Below, piece by piece: positions 44,296 through 53,889 of a DNA stretch of 64,000 nt. The stretch lies in contig DAIDKE010000001.1 of assembly GCA_027450165.1 (NCBI GenBank), forward strand, positions 1 through 64,000. Direction: 5' to 3'. This DNA comes from Candidatus Saccharimonadota bacterium. GTDB taxonomy: Bacteria; Patescibacteriota; Saccharimonadia; Saccharimonadales; Saccharimonadaceae. Position numbers and translations under genes: made by a program. The notes under the pieces were generated by a model, which was not told the origin of the DNA, did no database searches, and saw only the letters and a program-made list of their open reading frames with translations. How positions within the stretch are numbered: position 1 is the first letter of the stretch; every line of letters starts with the position of its first letter.

Positions 44296-45446
44296 CGCTT
44301 GACCCGTTCCATTTCGCGTTTAATTTCTTCAATAATAATTTCGCCAGCCTGAGCAATCGAAACCTCATCATTCAAATGACCAAGAGTTAATCGTAAACTA
44401 CCGTCGGCAACTTCGGGCGCTAAGCCAATCGCCGTCAAAACATGCGACCTGGTCCCCTGGTTGGCGGCGCAGGCACTGCCGGTAGCAACCAAAACGTCAC
44501 GGTTTTCGAGCGCAAAAACAATCCGCTCAGCATCGACCCCAGGAAATGAAATATGCAGATGGCCAGCCAAACGATGCCGCGGATGGCCCGATAGAACAGC
44601 TTGCGGAAAAGCTTCAACCAAAGTTTTTTCAAGTTGATCACGCAGCTGGGCCAGGCGATCCGACTCGTATTTTCGATGTTCGGTCGCAAGCTCCAAGGCT
44701 TTGGCAAAACCAATCACACCGGCCACGTTTTCGGTGCCGCTGCGCAAGTTACGCTCTTGGCCACCACCAACGATTTGCGGAGTTAGCCGCACGTCAGACG
44801 CCGCCCACAATAAACCAACTTGCTTAGGGCCGTAAATTTTAGCGGCATTTAAAGTCAGCATGTCGACACCAAGTCGCGCAACATTAACATCCAGTTGGCC
44901 AACACCCTGTGAAGCGTCGCAGTGCAAATAAATTAGCGTTCGATTACCGCGATCTAATCGGGCGCGGCGCTCATTCCTAACGACTTCGGCGATTTCGCGC
45001 AGTGGTTGAACCGTACCAAGCTCATTATTGGCCAGTGCAATGCTAACAAGTTGCGTATCTGGCCGAATTGCCAGCTTAACGGCCTCGGCCGACACCAAAC
45101 CGTGCTCATCGCTTTTTACTAGAGTGTGGTCGTGCTTTTCGGACGCCCGCAAAACAGCGTGATGCTCAATTTCGGCCGTCACGACATGCCCAGAAATTCC
45201 ACCAAATGCCAAATTAATTGATTCAGTCGCGCCGGCGGTCATCACCAATTCGTCCGGACGCGCGCCAATCGAATGCGCCAAGCTGGCTTTAGCCGCTTCA
45301 TAATCACGGCGCACTTCAATAGACGGCGCATATGGACTCGACGGATTAAAAAATCGATCGGTGTAATATGGCGCCATAGCTTTCGCTACGCGCTCATCAA
45401 GCGGCGTCGCAGCGGCATGGTCAAGATAGATAAAGTCTCTTTTCAC
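44292..45446 (-). CDS. Cysteine desulfurase (IscS/NifS type)
   Basis: A 384-residue PLP enzyme that moves sulfur from cysteine to carriers for tRNA thiolation or Fe-S clusters. Features: YLDHAAATPLDERV, TAGATESINLAFG, HCDASQGVGQLDVNV, the PLP lysine in NAAKIYGPKQVG, GGGQERNLRSGTENV and the active Cys in VATGSACAANQG. GTG start seven bases after TATACT, so probably leaderless. It heads the operon with the DUF218 gene and mnmA, which makes supply of sulfur to MnmA the most likely role. Confidence 0.93.
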   Translation of the reverse strand: MKRDFIYLDHAAATPLDERVAKAMAPYYTDRFFNPSSPYAPSIEVRRDYEAAKASLAHSIGARPDELVMTAGATESINLAFGGISGHVVTAEIEHHAVLRASEKHDHTLVKSDEHGLVSAEAVKLAIRPDTQLVSIALANNELGTVQPLREIAEVVRNERRARLDRGNRTLIYLHCDASQGVGQLDVNVARLGVDMLTLNAAKIYGPKQVGLLWAASDVRLTPQIVGGGQERNLRSGTENVAGVIGFAKALELATEHRKYESDRLAQLRDQLEKTLVEAFPQAVLSGHPRHRLAGHLHISFPGVDAERIVFALENRDVLVATGSACAANQGTRSHVLTAIGLAPEVADGSLRLTLGHLNDEVSIAQAGEIIIEEIKREMERVKR

Positions 45447-45465
45447 TCAATTAAGTATACCAGTT

Positions 45466-46155
45466 TTAAGCAGCCAGATCGTAGTCGGGCTTGTAGATTT
45501 TTTCGACAATTTGCTGGTAATAAAGATCTGATGCCAAACGCAACTTGCTGTACTCGCCGGCATCGATATATTGCCAGGCATAGTGATAGCCTTGCGGATT
45601 TTGGTTATCTTGAATCCGCGCCACCTCCAAAACACCGTTGTCGTGAATTTCGTAGCGCATTTCTTTGTCGTAATGCAAGCTACCGTCGTTTTGTGGAACC
45701 GTTTCCGTAAAGAACCAAGCTTGGTGTTGCGCCGTGTCGTCATAAAAGAAGCGTCGCGTGACTTTATGATCAACTGCTCCAAAAACAGCACCGCCAATCA
45801 GACTTTCACGCTCAACCAAAATATCACGTTTGATTTTTGATTGAAACTCAGGGCTCGCAGCCTGCGGGTTAGAAACCCCAAACATTTTATTAACAACTGA
45901 CGAAAATCCAGCCGCCATTTTAGCAAGACGACTATTGGCGCGTTCGGCCTCGATACTAACGGCTTGCTCGCGCAAATTCGATATCCTATTGCCCAGATCG
46001 CGTAAATCCAAAATCTCACCGGACACCATATTAGGACGAGTATCCTGAACTGGCGGCTTGTCGAAGCTCTTATCGACAGCGTTTTGCAATGACGAAAAAT
46101 CAGGACCCTGAGGGTTCTGCGGTTGGATCTGATATTGTTCAATGCTTGGCGTCAT
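45466..46155 (-). CDS. Unknown soluble protein
   Basis: A 229-residue protein with no recognised family. A Gln/Pro-rich start is followed by a coiled-coil-like helix (LRDLGNRISNLREQAVSIEAERANSRLAKM, about 52-82), and the second half is beta-rich and aromatic (HQAWFFTETVPQNDGSLHYDKEMRYEIH). No signal peptide. The start overlaps the tatD stop by 4 bases, so it is the last gene of the metG-tatD run. Confidence 0.65.
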   Translation of the reverse strand: MTPSIEQYQIQPQNPQGPDFSSLQNAVDKSFDKPPVQDTRPNMVSGEILDLRDLGNRISNLREQAVSIEAERANSRLAKMAAGFSSVVNKMFGVSNPQAASPEFQSKIKRDILVERESLIGGAVFGAVDHKVTRRFFYDDTAQHQAWFFTETVPQNDGSLHYDKEMRYEIHDNGVLEVARIQDNQNPQGYHYAWQYIDAGEYSKLRLASDLYYQQIVEKIYKPDYDLAA

Positions 46156-46904
46156 AATTTGAATAGTTTATGCGCGTTCGCGGTTGTTGCGGCAGCAATT
46201 TCATCAAGGCTAATACCTTTGACGTCCACCCAATATTCGGCCACATTCCTCACAAACGCTGGCTCGTTTATTTTACCACGAAATGGCAATGGCGTCAAAA
46301 ATGGGGCATCGGTTTCAAAAAGTAGACGCTCCAGCGGAACACTGGCAAAAACGGCCTTTTGCGCCTCGTCTCGCGTAAAGGTACTGATTCCATTAGCGCC
46401 AACATATAGACCGCGCCTTAGAACCTGCTCCAGGTTAATTTCCGAATCGGTAAAACTGTGTAGCACACCACGAATACCGTGAAAATTATCAAACACCGGC
46501 CAAAAATCATCAAAAGCATCACGAACATGAAAACTAATTGGCAAACCATACTGCAGCGCCCATTCAATTTGCTGCTCCAGGGCCTCGATTTGGGTTTCCC
46601 GAGGACTATAGCCGTAATAATAATCAAGGCCAATTTCACCAATGCCAACCAGCTTATCGCTGCCCTGCGACAACAGGTCGCCAATGACCGACCAGCCGTG
46701 TTTACTTTCGTGTGGATGAACGCCAATTACAGCGTAGGTTTCCGTGTGCTCGTTAGCAAACTTAACCGCACCGGTCGAACTTTGTTCAGACGTGCCAACA
46801 CAAAGCATTTTATCAACACCCGCCGCATGCGCACGCGCCAAAACTTCTGTTGCTGGTAACGGATAGTCGGCTTCGTGAATGTGGCAGTGTGTGTCGACTA
46901 ACAT
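46152..46904 (-). CDS. tatD: TatD-family metal-dependent hydrolase
   Basis: A 250-residue TatD DNase. Metal ligands are visible in LVDTHCHIHEADY, GEIGLDYYYG, PISFHVRDAFDDF, RGVLHSFTDS and LFETDAPFLTPLP. Members are 3'-5' DNases acting in repair and DNA turnover. The ATG overlaps the metG stop by one base. metG-tatD-rsmA is a common bacterial neighbourhood and holds here. Confidence 0.93.
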   Translation of the reverse strand: MLVDTHCHIHEADYPLPATEVLARAHAAGVDKMLCVGTSEQSSTGAVKFANEHTETYAVIGVHPHESKHGWSVIGDLLSQGSDKLVGIGEIGLDYYYGYSPRETQIEALEQQIEWALQYGLPISFHVRDAFDDFWPVFDNFHGIRGVLHSFTDSEINLEQVLRRGLYVGANGISTFTRDEAQKAVFASVPLERLLFETDAPFLTPLPFRGKINEPAFVRNVAEYWVDVKGISLDEIAAATTANAHKLFKL

Positions 46905-48412
46905 TACTTGCTCGGTGTCGTGGTTGCGCTACGCGGGTCGGGCGTATGATGATAAATCTTCGGAAACAGCGGCGCAGGCGGCATCTTAACAACACCGCTG
47001 CCAAAAATATCGTGAATCGCCGCAGCGGTCGTCGGCAAAAATGGCACCAGCAGGTCACCAATTTGCAAAATAGCTACCGCCGCATATGACAGAACCTCGC
47101 TAAGATGCTCTTTTTCGTCGGCGTCTTTATCGGCTAGTTTGGCAATTTCCCATGGCTTAACGTTATCAATGTATTGATTTAGGCTACGCACCATCAGCCA
47201 AACTTCGTCCATAGCGCGATTAAATTCCAGCTGATCGATAGCGGTGTGATAAGCACCCATGTCGTGTTCGCTCTGCTGAGCCTCGCCAATAACACCGGCC
47301 TCATAACGCGTCAACATACTGGCCACGCGCTGGACTAAGTTGCCCAAATCGTTGCCGAGTTCGGTGTTGTAAGAAGTTTCAAACTTTTCCCAGGTAAAGT
47401 CACCGTCATCAAGCGTTGGAATATGCCTGGCAAAAAAGTAGCGGAAGGCATCAACGCCGTAATTATCGATGATTTCATTCGGATCAACAACATTGCCAAC
47501 CGTCTTGCTCATCTTGGCACCACCAACGTTCACAAAGCCGTGCACCATCAGCTTTTTCGGTAACTGCAGGCCGCAGCCAATCAACATGGCCGGCCAAATT
47601 CCGGCGTGAAAACGCAAAATGTCCTTGCCAATTATCTGCACGTCGGCTGGCCAATATTGTTGCCACTCGGGATTGTCGGGATAGCCGATAACCGTAATAT
47701 AGTTCGCCAGCGCATCGATCCAAACATACATGATTTGTTCCGGGTCGTCGGGCACCGGAATGCCCCAAGTCAAATTCTTTTTCGGTCGCGACACACTAAC
47801 ATCTGGCAAGCCGTTTTTGATCAGCTCAAGAAACTCATTTTTACGAAATTCCGGCACAATTTGCATCGTGCCGTCATTGATGGCGGCCCTGATCTTATCT
47901 GTAAAAGCACTGGTCTTAAAGAAATAATTGTCTTCACTAACTTGCTGATACGGCGTTTGGTGATCTGGACAAATACCACCAGTTTCTTGAACTTCTTTGT
48001 CGGTAAAAAACGCCTCATGACCAATGCAATACCAACCGCTGTAGGTACCTTTGTAAATGTACGGCTTGAGCTGCTGCCAAATATATTGCACAGCGCGCTC
48101 GTGGTGCGGATCGGTCGTTCGAATAAAATCAGTGAACTGGGCGCCGACTTTTTTCATCAAAGCTTCAAAGTTAAGATACATTTGGTCGGTAAAGGTTTTC
48201 GGGTCAAGTCCACTGGCGGCGGCTTTAGCGGCAATTTTATTACCATGTTCGTCGGTACCAACTTGGAAACGCACATCGTGACCATTTTGCTTTTGGTATC
48301 GTGTCCAAATATCGGCCAATAAATAGTCCAGCGCATTGCCAATATGCGGCGTCCCATTAACATACGGAATAGCCGTCGTAATATAGAGTTTCTTTGTTTG
48401 CTCGGGTTCCAT
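46904..48412 (-). CDS. metG: Methionyl-tRNA synthetase
   Basis: A 502-residue class I synthetase with YITTAIPYVNGTPHIGNALDYLLAD (HIGH as HIGN), a connective peptide with only a few cysteines (WYCIGHEAF, GICPDH), VWIDALANY and KMSKT in GGAKMSKTVGN. The C-terminal tRNA-binding extension found in many bacteria is missing. TATAAT lies eight bases before the ATG on the minus strand, so the message is probably leaderless. Confidence 0.95.
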   Translation of the reverse strand: MEPEQTKKLYITTAIPYVNGTPHIGNALDYLLADIWTRYQKQNGHDVRFQVGTDEHGNKIAAKAAASGLDPKTFTDQMYLNFEALMKKVGAQFTDFIRTTDPHHERAVQYIWQQLKPYIYKGTYSGWYCIGHEAFFTDKEVQETGGICPDHQTPYQQVSEDNYFFKTSAFTDKIRAAINDGTMQIVPEFRKNEFLELIKNGLPDVSVSRPKKNLTWGIPVPDDPEQIMYVWIDALANYITVIGYPDNPEWQQYWPADVQIIGKDILRFHAGIWPAMLIGCGLQLPKKLMVHGFVNVGGAKMSKTVGNVVDPNEIIDNYGVDAFRYFFARHIPTLDDGDFTWEKFETSYNTELGNDLGNLVQRVASMLTRYEAGVIGEAQQSEHDMGAYHTAIDQLEFNRAMDEVWLMVRSLNQYIDNVKPWEIAKLADKDADEKEHLSEVLSYAAVAILQIGDLLVPFLPTTAAAIHDIFGSGVVKMPPAPLFPKIYHHTPDPRSATTTPSK

Positions 48413-48442
48413 TAAGGGTAATTATAACATAACTGCCGACGC

Positions 48443-49213
48443 TTAAATTCGTTTAGCGAGCTCGATCCAGTCGTTAATGGTCAAATCTTGGGCGCGGACG
48501 TCTGGGTCAATGCCCGCCGATGATAACAAAAGCACAGCCTTATCTTTATCAATCCCCAACCCTCCAGCCAGTGAGCTGCGCAATTTCTTACGTTTGGCCG
48601 AAAAACCGGCCCGCACAATTCTAAAAAAGTTACGCTCGTCGACACCCGCCAGCAAAGAACGTTTGCGCAAATTCAAGATAACAGTCTGGCTATCGACTTT
48701 TGGTGGTGGTGTGAAATATTCGGCCGGCACCAAAACGCCCAAACTAACGTCAGCATAAACTTGGGCGCTAACCGCCAAAATACTCATATCACCAGCCTCG
48801 GCCGCCAGACGCTCGGCAACTTCTTTTTGCACCAGCAGCACGATTCGGCGCGGTTTGTTGGCGGCATTCAGCAACAATTGCACGATTTTGGCCGTAATGT
48901 AATACGGCACATTGGCCACCACGACATAATCTTTCGGCAAGTTTGTCAGATCAAAAGTTAAAATATCTTGATTAACAATCTGAAGGTTTTTACCTGGAAA
49001 CTGCCCCGGTAATTTGCGCGCCAAATCTTGGTCAAGCTCAACAGCGACAACTTTTTCGGCCCGGCGCAGCAGTTCGCTCGTCAAGGTCCCTAAACCGGGA
49101 CCGATCTCCAGAACCGTATCTGCAGGTTGGATTTCGGCCGCATCGGCAATTTCCGCTAAGATATCGCGGTCTTTCAACCAATGCTGCCCGAGTGATTTTT
49201 TGGGTGCGCTCAT
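48443..49213 (-). CDS. rsmA: 16S rRNA dimethyladenosine transferase
   Basis: KsgA family, 256 residues; dimethylates two adenines near the 3' end of 16S rRNA. Motifs are KKSLGQHWLKDRDILAEI, VLEIGPGLGTLTSELL (SAM), VAVELDQDLA and the NxPY motif in VVANVPYYITAKIV, with PPPKVDSQTVIL in the C-terminal half. TATAAT is 12 bases before the ATG. Confidence 0.95.
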   Translation of the reverse strand: MSAPKKSLGQHWLKDRDILAEIADAAEIQPADTVLEIGPGLGTLTSELLRRAEKVVAVELDQDLARKLPGQFPGKNLQIVNQDILTFDLTNLPKDYVVVANVPYYITAKIVQLLLNAANKPRRIVLLVQKEVAERLAAEAGDMSILAVSAQVYADVSLGVLVPAEYFTPPPKVDSQTVILNLRKRSLLAGVDERNFFRIVRAGFSAKRKKLRSSLAGGLGIDKDKAVLLLSSAGIDPDVRAQDLTINDWIELAKRI

Positions 49214-49216
49214 ATA

Positions 49217-50464
49217 CTACCTACCATTATAATCGGTCCAGTCGGCCGCAATGTCGAAACCATCTGGGTAACGCGACACAAAACCACCGGTGTCATACAC
49301 CATACCAAGCCCCACGCTGGTCTCGACAATGCTACAGCGCGGATAGCGATATAAGTCGGCCGCCACCATCACATAGCCGCTTTGGTCAACCTTGACACCG
49401 TCGGCACGGACAACATAAATGCCGCCATTACCACAGTTGGTCGCGACACGGCTCATGTCTAAGTCATAGTAGGTCTCACGGTGCGTTACACCATTACTGT
49501 CGGTGAAGAAATCAACACCCTTGTTTTTCGTCAGCCCACCGGTCGATTTCACTCCGATGGCCACAACTTCAGTCGTTGGGGCCTGAGTTTGAATGGCGGC
49601 AATCTTGGTACGACTGACCTCTTGGCCGTTTTCAATATCAATTTCGTAGGTCACGGTCTGCTTGCCCGGCTGCCCTGGCGTGCGCGTTTCACGCCAGCCA
49701 ACCATATGGTCGCCGTCTTGGATATACTGCGTATCAAACGGCACGTCTTCTTGGACAGTGATTGTCTGCTTGCCTTCACGCCAGACACGGACGTTCATAC
49801 CAGGGGTAATTGGCGTGTTAAGCGGCGGCACAACGTGGTCTTTAGCCGTGAGGTTAATTTTCTTTTCGCGCAGCATACCGCCAACAGTAGTAGCTTGCGT
49901 ACGAATAGTCGTAATTTGACCATAAAAATCGAGCGTAATTGGTATAGCTCGCTTAACAGTCATCATTAAACCGGCGCCGCTGCCAGCGACATCACTACTA
50001 TTGATTTGGCTTAAAGTAGCTTCGTCTTCTGGGTAAAGTGAAATGCCGGCGTCTTGAGCAATCTGCGCCGGGGTTTGATAGGCCGTCATCACCTTGACGC
50101 GGGTCGTACCGTCAACCACCAACACCGGTCGCGCCCGGTAAATATTGACGTAGTACGACGATGCAATCATCTTTGTGCTAGTACTCGGCTCAACGTTGTC
50201 GCGAGCATCGAGTTTGATTTTAGCCTGCTTCAAAGCATCACCAATGGTATTGACACTGGTTAAAATGACCTGTTTGGCATCGCGATCGTAAATCGTAACT
50301 AAGTGTTCGGTTTTTGCACTCCGGCTAGGCGCGGCCGATGATTTAGCAACGAAATAAAAACCAACAACTATCAAAATCAGACCAGCCAAGCAAGCGAGCG
50401 CTATAGCCAGTCGACGACTAATGGTAATTTTTAGTTTCCCACGTCCAAACACGTTAATAATCAT
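49217..50464 (-). CDS. DUF348-G5-3D cell-wall protein (YabE-like)
   Basis: A 415-residue secreted or anchored protein. N-terminal membrane helix (about 16-36), then DUF348 repeats (VTIYDRDAKQVILTSVNTIGDALKQAKIKL and later copies), a G5 domain (TITVQEDVPFDTQYIQDGDHMVGWRETR...GKQTVTYEI) and a 3D domain ending GFDIAADWTDYNGR with Asp residues typical of MltA-like transglycosylases. It resembles Rpf/YabE-type wall enzymes. A -10 TATAAT overlaps the ATG at 50464, so translation may really begin at the GTG at 50452. The -35 (TTGGGT) lies in the arm of repeat element copy 2. Confidence 0.85.
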   Translation of the reverse strand: MIINVFGRGKLKITISRRLAIALACLAGLILIVVGFYFVAKSSAAPSRSAKTEHLVTIYDRDAKQVILTSVNTIGDALKQAKIKLDARDNVEPSTSTKMIASSYYVNIYRARPVLVVDGTTRVKVMTAYQTPAQIAQDAGISLYPEDEATLSQINSSDVAGSGAGLMMTVKRAIPITLDFYGQITTIRTQATTVGGMLREKKINLTAKDHVVPPLNTPITPGMNVRVWREGKQTITVQEDVPFDTQYIQDGDHMVGWRETRTPGQPGKQTVTYEIDIENGQEVSRTKIAAIQTQAPTTEVVAIGVKSTGGLTKNKGVDFFTDSNGVTHRETYYDLDMSRVATNCGNGGIYVVRADGVKVDQSGYVMVAADLYRYPRCSIVETSVGLGMVYDTGGFVSRYPDGFDIAADWTDYNGR

Positions 50465-50476
50465 TATAGCTTAAAT

Positions 50477-50603
50477 AAGATTTGAACCCAAGAAATTGCT
50501 CTCGAGCGAAGGCCTCGCAGCCCTTTAATTTACATCGCTGACACGTGAAATTAAAGGCGCGAGGACAGCCGAGCGAAAGAGTAATTTTTTGGGTTCAAAT
50601 CTT
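50477..50603. repeat. Nested inverted-repeat element, copy 2
   Basis: Outer stem of 25 pairs with two mismatches joins 50477-50501 and 50579-50603. The right arm contains the end and TGA of uvrD. The core 50502-50578 is the reverse complement of the copy 1 core with about 4 differences in 75. An inner stem CCTTTAATTT/AAATTAAAGG is perfect here. The arms are unrelated to those of copy 1. Confidence 0.85.
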
Positions 50604-52721
50604 TTCCAACCGGGCGTATTCGGCGTTCAGTTTTTTGGTTGTGCCGTTTTCAAACTGAATTGTTACCGCTAAACCATCAGTGGCAATAACTTCGCCGACG
50701 CCAAAAGCGGCCGAGCGCACCATATCGCCAGTACTAAACATTTCATCACTGTAAAAATCTTGCGATTCATTATCAAACGAGCTGCGAAAACCATTACTAC
50801 TCGGAGCCGTCATCGCCAGACCTTCGCCCATGTCAGCAATAAACCTCGACACCGGGTTGTAGTTGGGCTGACCAAACTGAAGCCGTCTGGCGGCGTAACT
50901 AAGGTGTAATTCTTCTTTAGCTCGCGTCATACCGACATAACAGAGTCGACGCTCTTCCTCTAATTCGGCCGGGCCGGCCTCAAATACCCGGGCATGCGGC
51001 ATAATTCCCTCTTCAAGACCAATCATAAAGACCACTGGAAATTCCAGCCCCTTGGCAGCGTGGAGCGTCATGAGTGTCACTTTGGCGTCATCGCTAGCCG
51101 TATCGGCGCTCGACATCAAAGCAACTTCTTCTAGAAAATCTTGTAAGCTAGCGAAATTGCCGGCGTCAGAAACCAACGAGCCCAAGTTTTCTTCGCGCTC
51201 TTCGCCACCCGGCGTGCCGTCGTTAATGTAGTGTTTGTAATCGGTCGCCTTGAGAATTCGTTCGATAATCTCGGCTGGCGAGCTCGTCTCAAGATCGGCC
51301 TGAATGGCGCGTAGTTTATTGCCAAGGTCGATTAGCGAAGTTTTGGCCTTGCCGCCAGCCATGACATTTGAGGTCTGTTCTAGTTGACCAAGCGCCTCAA
51401 GGATATCTAAACCGCTATCTGATTGCCAGGTTAAAAAGCGCTCTAGGCTCGTCGGACCGACACCGCGCGTTGGCACGTTAGCAACTCGGCTAAAGCTCAT
51501 GCGGTCATTGGGCTGAAACAACAATTTAAGATAAGCGATGATATCTTTTATTTCTTTACGGTCATAGAAACGAATTCCGCCAACGATCTGGTATGGAATA
51601 CGCATCTGAATAAAGGCGCGCTCTAGCGTGTAACTAAGGGCGTTAGTACGATAAAGCACCGCAAAATCACTGTACGAACGAGCTTTCATCATGACATGTG
51701 AGGCAATGCGCTCGGCCACCATGCGCGACTCTTCGGTTTCATCGTAAACACCGTGGACCTGCACTGGCGCACCGGCGCCGGCGGCCGTCCATAGTTTTTT
51801 GTCGGTCCGCTGGACGTTTTTGGAAATTACGTTATGCGCAGCGTCCAAAATATTGCCGGTTGAGCGATAGTTTTGCTCCAATTTAATTACTTTGGCACCC
51901 TTAAAATCGCGTTCAAAGTTCAAAATGTTGGTAAAATCAGCGCCACGCCAACTATAAATCGACTGCCAGTCATCACCGACAACGCAAATATTTTTGTCGT
52001 CGTTGACCAGCAACTTGACGATCTGATACTGAGCGGCGTTAGTGTCCTGATACTCATCGATTAAAATGTGCTTGAACTGTCGACGCCAATTTTCGCGTAA
52101 ATCTGGATGATCGCGCAACAGGCGCACCGTCTCGAGCAGTAAATCATCGAAATCAAGCGCCCCGGCCGCACTGCGTAATTTTTCATATAGCGCATAGATT
52201 TTGGCGACATTTTTTTGATAAGGGTAATGAACCGTTAATTCGAACTCCGGCGGCGTAATCAAATCATTTTTGGCCTTGGAAATTGCCGCCACGGCCGCCG
52301 ACGGCTTGATGTCGCGATCACTAATCGATAGTTGCTTCATGGCTTGCTTGACCAGCGCCAAACGATCGTCTTCGTCGTAAATTACATAATTGCGGGCAAT
52401 GCCAATCGCTTGACCCTCCATGCGCAGCAAACGGACACAAATTCCATGAAAAGTACCCATCCACGGCATAAAATCACGCCGCTGACTGTTTTCGTTAAGC
52501 AGCTTGCCAAGGCGTTCGCGCATTTCACGCGCTGCTTTATTGGTGAAAGTTACCGCTAGAATCTGGTTCGGCCAAATCGCTTGCTCGGAAATTAGGTAGG
52601 CAATGCGATGAGTTAGCGTTTTCGTCTTACCGCTGCCAGCGCCAGCTAAAATTAACAGCGGACCAGACGTCGTCTGCACCGCTTCAAGCTGAGCGTCATT
52701 TAACCCCTCGAGAATATTCAT
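50595..52721 (-). CDS. uvrD: DNA helicase UvrD/PcrA
   Basis: A 708-residue superfamily 1A helicase. Motif I is LAGAGSGKTKTLTHR, II LIDEYQDTN, III VVGDDWQSIYSWRGAD (Trp where Asp is usual), IV LEQNYRST, V MTLHAAKGLEFPVVFM and VI LCYVGMTRAKEEL. A C-terminal Tudor-like domain (GDMVRSAAFGVGEVIATDGLAVTIQFENGTTKKL) matches PcrA. It unwinds DNA in excision and mismatch repair. TATAAT is ten bases before the ATG. Its 3' end is part of the repeat-element arm. Confidence 0.96.
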   Translation of the reverse strand: MNILEGLNDAQLEAVQTTSGPLLILAGAGSGKTKTLTHRIAYLISEQAIWPNQILAVTFTNKAAREMRERLGKLLNENSQRRDFMPWMGTFHGICVRLLRMEGQAIGIARNYVIYDEDDRLALVKQAMKQLSISDRDIKPSAAVAAISKAKNDLITPPEFELTVHYPYQKNVAKIYALYEKLRSAAGALDFDDLLLETVRLLRDHPDLRENWRRQFKHILIDEYQDTNAAQYQIVKLLVNDDKNICVVGDDWQSIYSWRGADFTNILNFERDFKGAKVIKLEQNYRSTGNILDAAHNVISKNVQRTDKKLWTAAGAGAPVQVHGVYDETEESRMVAERIASHVMMKARSYSDFAVLYRTNALSYTLERAFIQMRIPYQIVGGIRFYDRKEIKDIIAYLKLLFQPNDRMSFSRVANVPTRGVGPTSLERFLTWQSDSGLDILEALGQLEQTSNVMAGGKAKTSLIDLGNKLRAIQADLETSSPAEIIERILKATDYKHYINDGTPGGEEREENLGSLVSDAGNFASLQDFLEEVALMSSADTASDDAKVTLMTLHAAKGLEFPVVFMIGLEEGIMPHARVFEAGPAELEEERRLCYVGMTRAKEELHLSYAARRLQFGQPNYNPVSRFIADMGEGLAMTAPSSNGFRSSFDNESQDFYSDEMFSTGDMVRSAAFGVGEVIATDGLAVTIQFENGTTKKLNAEYARLEKI

Positions 52722-52749
52722 TACTAGGGTTATTATACCCTATCTTGGC

Positions 52750-53889
52750 CTAGCCTAGCAAAGGTAAGACAAAGTAATAAATTGCTACGCCGGCCCCGGC
52801 GCCTAAAACAATTAGCAAGAAAATCCAAAGGACGATCATCCAGCCATGCTTTTTGGATGGTTTCTTCTTCGGAGTTAGCGGCTTGTGATAAGATTCGGTA
52901 TCGTAAATCGCGCCCGATGCTGGTGCTGCTGTGGCTAGTTTTTCCTTATATTGCTGAACAATCGAAGTTGGTGCGCTATCAGATCCCGCCGCCGTAACGG
53001 TGTTTGGTGTCGCGGTGACCGCAGCCGGTGCCGACGGTACCTTAACTTCATCAGACTCAAGCGACAGAACGTCACTCTGCAATTCGGCTGGCATAGGCGT
53101 CGTGTCATCAACTACAGGTGTGGTTGGTGTATCAACCGCCAAACCGGCATCGGCGCTTGATGGCGTATCGACACTAGCAGCTGCTGGTGTGTCCGAGACC
53201 GCTGGAGTTACTGGCGATGCTGGCGTTGGAGTTGGCATATCAAATTTAACTTCGTCACGATGGTCCATCAGCTCATCGCTGCTACTGCCAGAAGACATTG
53301 GCGATGCAAAACTACCTAGTGGGCGCTTTTCAACTTTTGTACCTGGCAAGAATGGTGTTGTGGCCGGCGAATCAACCGGCGAAAGTTCACCTTCATCGAC
53401 ATCCGAAAGATCGACCGAGGGTGGCGCGTCTGACGGCTGCGCCTCTGGCTGCTGGTCTTCGTCATCATGAAGCTCAGGTTTTGGTTCATCGAGCTTTGGC
53501 GACTCATCGGTAGCATTATCTGGCGCCTTGTCGGCCATAAAATCAATCGGGTCAGGCCAATCGTTCGCCGACGGGGCTTCGGTTTCGTTCGATTGAGGCG
53601 TAGTATCAACGGCCGGTTGCACAGTCGTATTTACTGGCGTCACCGGAGTAGAAGCAATAGATGCTGGACGATTAGTTGGCCGAATGTCCATGAAACGGCC
53701 GTTGCCGCGTCGAGCCGCCGGAGGTGTAGCTGGCACTGAACTGGCTGGTGCCGGAGTAACTGGCGCCATCGGACTATTTGTTTGCGAATTGTCAGCCGAC
53801 TGCGAAGTGCTGGCATCATCTTTACTGCCTAGCAAAGAGTTTACCGCCTTGTCCAATTCGTCGAAATCAATGTCTGATGCCATCTCCAC
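52750..53889 (-). CDS. Low-complexity protein with C-terminal membrane anchor
   Basis: A 379-residue protein. About 330 residues are rich in Pro, Ser, Thr, Ala and Asp and likely disordered, with short acidic segments (DELDKAVNSLLGSKDDAS at the start). A basic patch (KKKPSKKHG) precedes one membrane helix at the C-terminus (about 353-377). This is a tail-anchored layout with the disordered part in the cytoplasm. No family recognised. It abuts tpiA with no gap and shares the strand with the glycolysis genes. Confidence 0.7.
   Translation of the reverse strand: MEMASDIDFDELDKAVNSLLGSKDDASTSQSADNSQTNSPMAPVTPAPASSVPATPPAARRGNGRFMDIRPTNRPASIASTPVTPVNTTVQPAVDTTPQSNETEAPSANDWPDPIDFMADKAPDNATDESPKLDEPKPELHDDEDQQPEAQPSDAPPSVDLSDVDEGELSPVDSPATTPFLPGTKVEKRPLGSFASPMSSGSSSDELMDHRDEVKFDMPTPTPASPVTPAVSDTPAAASVDTPSSADAGLAVDTPTTPVVDDTTPMPAELQSDVLSLESDEVKVPSAPAAVTATPNTVTAAGSDSAPTSIVQQYKEKLATAAPASGAIYDTESYHKPLTPKKKPSKKHGWMIVLWIFLLIVLGAGAGVAIYYFVLPLLG

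Noticed and set aside
50477-50603. tRNA or other known structured RNA in the repeat core
   Set aside because: The core forms a single interrupted stem, not a cloverleaf, and contains no T-loop or known ribozyme core that I can recognise.
52951-53739. Plus-strand frames opposite the low-complexity anchored protein
   Set aside because: They mirror the Pro/Thr/Ser-rich coding sequence and have no start signals.
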